From contig JAICJK010000061.1 in the NCBI GenBank assembly GCA_025928415.1, forward strand, positions 1 to 9,277: DNA of 9,277 nucleotides, read 5' to 3'. The notes beneath the pieces are model-generated. The model was not told the DNA's origin and searched no databases. It saw only the letters and a list, made by a program, of their open reading frames with translations. A program made the position numbers and the translations under genes. Shown here in pieces: positions 6,373 through 9,277 of this stretch. Within the stretch, counting starts at the first letter, position 1, and each line of letters opens with the position of its first letter. This DNA is from Solirubrobacteraceae bacterium (GTDB taxonomy: Bacteria; Actinomycetota; Thermoleophilia; Solirubrobacterales; Solirubrobacteraceae).

Positions 6373-6401
6373 AGGCTACGACCCCGGAGCGGCGCCGTCA
6401 A
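6373..6401 (-). promoter_or_regulatory. Candidate sigma-70-type promoter of the MBL-tetR operon
   Basis: On the minus strand TTGACG (6401-6396) is followed after exactly 17 bases by TAGCCT (6378-6373), fitting the actinobacterial TTGACn / TAnnnT pattern. Transcription would start near 6366, directly beside the palindrome at 6351-6364, leaving a leader of about 48 bases. A TATATT at 6369-6364 is an alternative -10 element but lacks a matching -35. Confidence 0.5.
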
Positions 6402-6445
6402 GCGGCGGGCCCGGCGGGCTGGAAGGGGACTGCCGGCGACGCGGG

Positions 6446-7012
6446 TCAGGCCGCGCGGGCCTCGTGGCGGCCCTCGGCGAACTCCTCCACGATCTTCGCG
6501 TTGAACGCCGGCAGGTCATCGGGATTGCGGCTCGTGACCAGGCCGGCGTCGGTCACGACCTCCTCGTCCACCCAGGTGCCGCCCGCGTTGACGATGTCGG
6601 TCCGCAGGCTGGGGTAGGAGGTCACCGTGCGATTGCGGACGGCGCCGGCCTCCACGAGCGTCCACGGGCCGTGGCAGATCGCGCCGATCGGCTTGCCGGA
6701 CGCGAAGAACGCCTTGACGAAGCGGACGGCGTCCTCGTCCTGGCGCAGGTTGTCGGGGTTGACGGTGCCGCCCGGCAGCAGCAGCCCGTCGTAGTCCTCC
6801 GGCGAGGCGTCGGCGACGGCCTTGTCGACGGGGAACTTGTCGCCCCGGTCGATGTCGTGGTGCATGGCCTGGATCTCGCCGCGCTGCAGCGACAGCAGCT
6901 CGACCTCGGCCCCGGCCTCGCGCACCGCCTGGCGCGGTTGCTCGAGCTCGACCTGCTCGACGCCGTCGGCGGCGAGGATCGCGATCTTCTTGCCCTGCAG
7001 TTCGGCGGACAT
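6446..7012 (-). CDS. DJ-1/PfpI family protein (class I glutamine amidotransferase-like)
   Basis: A 188-residue cytoplasmic protein of the PfpI/YhbO branch of the DJ-1 superfamily. Members have been reported as proteases, chaperones, or glyoxalase/deglycase-type enzymes acting on methylglyoxal-modified molecules. The nucleophile elbow AICHGPW places the reactive Cys at 113 with the adjacent His at 114, and the early acidic residue of the active site is in DGVEQVE (Glu19 or Glu22). The stretch DRGDKFPVDKAVADAS (about 55-70) and LLLPGG (77-82) are characteristic of this branch, and the length is normal. The ATG at 7012 is well supported by GGGAG eight bases upstream; the frame stays open far upstream only because it runs antiparallel through GH31 codons. 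It lies 68 bases after the GH31 stop, so it probably has its own promoter or is loosely co-transcribed. Role in carbonyl or other stress is family-level inference. Confidence 0.93.
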   Translation of the reverse strand: MSAELQGKKIAILAADGVEQVELEQPRQAVREAGAEVELLSLQRGEIQAMHHDIDRGDKFPVDKAVADASPEDYDGLLLPGGTVNPDNLRQDEDAVRFVKAFFASGKPIGAICHGPWTLVEAGAVRNRTVTSYPSLRTDIVNAGGTWVDEEVVTDAGLVTSRNPDDLPAFNAKIVEEFAEGRHEARAA

Positions 7013-7080
7013 GGCGGCTGCTCCCGGTGTTCGTGGTCGGTCGGCCGCGCGCAGCGCGGCGCACCTCAGCCCTACCCGGG

Positions 7081-9277
7081 TCACCGGCAGGCCGTCACCT
7101 GCAGCGTGGCGCGGCGCGCGCGGAAGCTCGCGGTGAGCACGCGGCGCCGCGCGTCGAAGCGCCAGGCCGCGCGCGGCAGGGTGCGCGCGCCGACGCGCAG
7201 GCGGCACGGCGCGAACGCTCCGCCCCGTGCGCCGCGCAGGTCCGCCGTCGAGGCCTCCAGCGCGTAGCGGCGCGTCCGCGCGCCGCGGATGGCCAGCGTC
7301 CAGCGCCCGCGCGCCGCGCGGGAGGTCAGCCGCTCGGTCGCGAACATGCCGGCGGAGCTGCGCCCGCGCGGGAAGGCGAGCAGGCGCAGGGCGTCGCGGC
7401 GGTCGGCCAGGCGCACGACGTGGCCCTTGCCGTAGGGCGACAGCGTCGACACGTCGGACGGCAGGAGCGGCAGGATCGCGCCGGCCCTGACGTAGAGCGG
7501 CAGCTCGCCGACGCCGGCGCGGGCGCGCACCGTGCGCCCGCCGCGCACCGCGACGGCCCGCGCGAGGTGCAGCGCGCCGTCGCCCGCGGCGTCGTAGGAC
7601 AGCGAGCGGCGCGCGTCCAGCCAGAGCCCGCGCGGGAGGTAGACGGCGCGCGACCGTGCGCCGGCGCGGAGCACCGGCGCGGCGAGCAGGTCGCGCCCGA
7701 GGCGGAACTCGTCGTCGACGGCGGCGGCCCGCCGGTCGCGGGGGTCGTCGAGGACGAGGGCGCGCATGAGCGGCAGGCCGGTGCGGCGGTAGGTCGCGTC
7801 GGCCGCGGCGAGGTAGGGGTAGAGCGCCGTGTGGAGCTTCGTGTAGCGCCGCCAGGTCGCGATGATGCCCGGGTCGGTGACCTGCGGGCGCTCGTAGGCC
7901 GGGATCGCCAGGCCGGACTTCTTGATCCGCATGACGCCGGAGACCGCGCCGAACTCGATCCAGCGCTGCAGCAGCTCGGGGGTGAGCCGCGGGTCGGCGC
8001 CGATCGTGTCGTAGCCGCCGATGTCCGAGCCCCACCGGCTCACGCCGGACAGGCCCATGCCGAGCGCCGACTTCACGGCGGAGGACAGGCCGTCGAAGCC
8101 GAACGTCGTGGTCGGGTCCCCGCCCCACACGTCGACGGCGCAGCGGGCGGCGCCGGTCCAGCCCGAGCGCTGGAAGCGGACGACCGGCCGCGGCAGGCCG
8201 CGGGCGATCCGCGCGGCGGCGCAGTGGTAGCTCACCGGGTAGGTGTTGTGCAGCGCGCTGCCCGTGCGGCCGTGCGCGTCGACGGCGTCCGGCGGCGTGT
8301 ACTCGCCGAAGTCCTCCATCCAGCCGTCGTGGCCGGTCGCGGCGATGCGGCGCAGCACCCGCGCGTAGAGCGCGCTGCCGGCCGGGCGCGAGAAGTCGAA
8401 CTGGCCGACGGGCTGCACGGTGAAGCCCGCCGCGCCCGTCCCGCCGACGAACGCGTCGAACTGCGCCGGGGCGCCGGACGCCGTGCGCTGCAGCGCGCCC
8501 GCCGCCAGGGCTTGGCCGTGCAGCGGGTCGTAGGACGCGCACAGCATCGGGTTGACGTAGGTGAGCACCGCGAGCCCGTGGCGGTGGTAGAAGGCCACCC
8601 GCTGCGCCTCGTAGTCCTCCAGGCCGCGGTCCAGCCCGCAGGGGAGGTAGCGCAGCTGCGTCTCGGCGGCGGAGACCGGGGCGTCCGCGCGGCGCAGCTT
8701 CGCCAGGTCGGCCATCTGGTCGGCCAGCGGCGGGGCGTTGGGCTGGCCGGTCTGCAGCCACGGGCCGTAGGCCCACGCCGCCGGCGCGGCGGGCTGGCGG
8801 CCCGTGGCCCTGGTGAAGCGCGCCAGGGCGCGGGCCGGGGTCGGGCCGGCGAAGACCCGCAGCGCCAGCGACGCGGCGCCGACCTCCACGTCCCACGACC
8901 GCCTGGCCGTCGTCCCGAGGTGGAAGGTGCTCGTCGCGCCGTCGTCGGCCAGCACGCCGTAGCCACGGCTCGACAGCAGCCAGGGCACCGGGTAGTACGT
9001 CGCGTCGTCGCGCGCGCGGAAGCCCCAGGGCGGGATCGTCGCGGAGGTCACCGGCCGGCTGTCAGCGCTGAACGGGCCGTCGGAGACGTAGCTCTCCACG
9101 TCGCGCCCGCGGTGGTCGACGGCGTCGGCGCGTTCCCCGAACCCGTAGTAGCGCTCCCCGGCGGGCGCGGCGAACGTCGCGCGCAGGGCGCTGGGCTCGG
9201 CCGCGCCGGCGCCGGTGCCGGTCGCCCTGATGGCGATCGCGCCGTCGCCGCGGGGTGCCACGATCACGGCGAGGCCG
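7081..9277 (-). CDS. Glycoside hydrolase family 31 enzyme, 5'-truncated by window edge
   Basis: A retaining alpha-glycosidase of family GH31; 731 residues are visible and the frame is open to the window edge. The N-terminal beta-sandwich is incomplete: GFGER, normally some 100 or more residues into the protein, occurs near residue 42 counted from the GTG at 9267. On that numbering the catalytic nucleophile is Asp319 in WMEDFGEYTP (codon 8313-8311) and the acid/base is Asp384 in VWGGDPTTTF (codon 8118-8116). RSGWTG (367-372) and SDIGGY (414-419) complete the active site. The DFGEY form of the nucleophile motif recalls the YihQ sulfoquinovosidase branch more than classical alpha-glucosidases. 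Two departures stand out: a YLPCG loop (207-211) where the strand-1 acidic motif is expected, and Lys449 where an active-site His is usual. A C-terminal beta-domain extends to the stop. Substrate unassigned; export cannot be judged because the N-terminus is missing. Confidence 0.92.
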   Translation of the reverse strand, partial: GLAVIVAPRGDGAIAIRATGTGAGAAEPSALRATFAAPAGERYYGFGERADAVDHRGRDVESYVSDGPFSADSRPVTSATIPPWGFRARDDATYYPVPWLLSSRGYGVLADDGATSTFHLGTTARRSWDVEVGAASLALRVFAGPTPARALARFTRATGRQPAAPAAWAYGPWLQTGQPNAPPLADQMADLAKLRRADAPVSAAETQLRYLPCGLDRGLEDYEAQRVAFYHRHGLAVLTYVNPMLCASYDPLHGQALAAGALQRTASGAPAQFDAFVGGTGAAGFTVQPVGQFDFSRPAGSALYARVLRRIAATGHDGWMEDFGEYTPPDAVDAHGRTGSALHNTYPVSYHCAAARIARGLPRPVVRFQRSGWTGAARCAVDVWGGDPTTTFGFDGLSSAVKSALGMGLSGVSRWGSDIGGYDTIGADPRLTPELLQRWIEFGAVSGVMRIKKSGLAIPAYERPQVTDPGIIATWRRYTKLHTALYPYLAAADATYRRTGLPLMRALVLDDPRDRRAAAVDDEFRLGRDLLAAPVLRAGARSRAVYLPRGLWLDARRSLSYDAAGDGALHLARAVAVRGGRTVRARAGVGELPLYVRAGAILPLLPSDVSTLSPYGKGHVVRLADRRDALRLLAFPRGRSSAGMFATERLTSRAARGRWTLAIRGARTRRYALEASTADLRGARGGAFAPCRLRVGARTLPRAAWRFDARRRVLTASFRARRATLQVTACR

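Noticed and set aside
7013..7080. Promoter or terminator between GH31 and the DJ-1/PfpI gene
   Set aside because: I see only the GGGAG ribosome site; no convincing -35/-10 pair or stem with a T-run could be picked out.
6446..8896. An 816-codon minus-strand frame running through the GH31 gene into the DJ-1/PfpI gene
   Set aside because: Only the last 188 codons match a protein family and they have their own ATG and Shine-Dalgarno. The upstream part is an off-frame shadow of GH31, so there is no fusion protein.
9265..9267. GTG 9267 as the true start of the GH31 gene
   Set aside because: The frame is open to the edge of the window, and the conserved GFGER motif would lie far too close to the N-terminus for a complete GH31 enzyme.

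Overview
The window is very GC-rich throughout, apart from one short AT-rich island near 6345-6380. Its genes have strong G/C at third codon positions, GTG starts and long spurious antisense frames. Together with an L,D-transpeptidase carrying a peptidoglycan-binding-4-like region and a secreted trypsin-like protease, this suggests an actinobacterial chromosome, possibly of the Thermoleophilia/Solirubrobacterales type. That placement is inferred from composition and gene content, not demonstrated. I see no RNA gene, insertion sequence, CRISPR array, prophage or integration site.

Layout. Positions 1-861 (+) hold the 3' part of an L,D-transpeptidase gene. It converges on 880-1872 (-), a multi-pass flippase-like (UPF0104/LPG-synthase-TM type) membrane protein. 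A divergent gap of about 90 bases follows, then 1964-2896 (+), an exported trypsin-family serine protease with an intact triad and a twin-arginine-like signal peptide. From 2919 to the right edge every gene lies on the minus strand. Read in transcription order, these are a GH31 glycosidase (9277-7081, 5' end outside the window), a DJ-1/PfpI protein (7012-6446), an MBL-fold hydrolase (6318-5650), a TetR-family regulator (5644-5066), an aerobic glycerol-3-phosphate dehydrogenase (5016-3319) and a SnoaL/NTF2-like small protein (3314-2919).

How the genes work together. The MBL hydrolase and the TetR regulator are separated by 5 bases and form a clear transcription unit. Upstream of it is a perfect 14-base palindrome in the AT-rich island, directly downstream of a recognisable promoter. 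The natural reading is an autoregulated MBL-tetR operon. The dehydrogenase gene starts 49 bases past tetR and is followed after 4 bases by the SnoaL-like gene, so MBL-tetR-glpD-SnoaL could be one four-gene unit. No glycerol kinase or facilitator gene is visible. The left part combines cell-envelope and exported functions (cell-wall cross-linking, membrane lipid or flippase-like protein, secreted protease) without an obvious shared pathway.

No radically new system is evident. The best leads are the MBL-tetR operator/promoter, the unusual active-site residues of the GH31 enzyme, the protease whose signal-peptidase cut would directly create a trypsin-like N-terminus, and a hairpin that would bring a distant Shine-Dalgarno close to the protease start.
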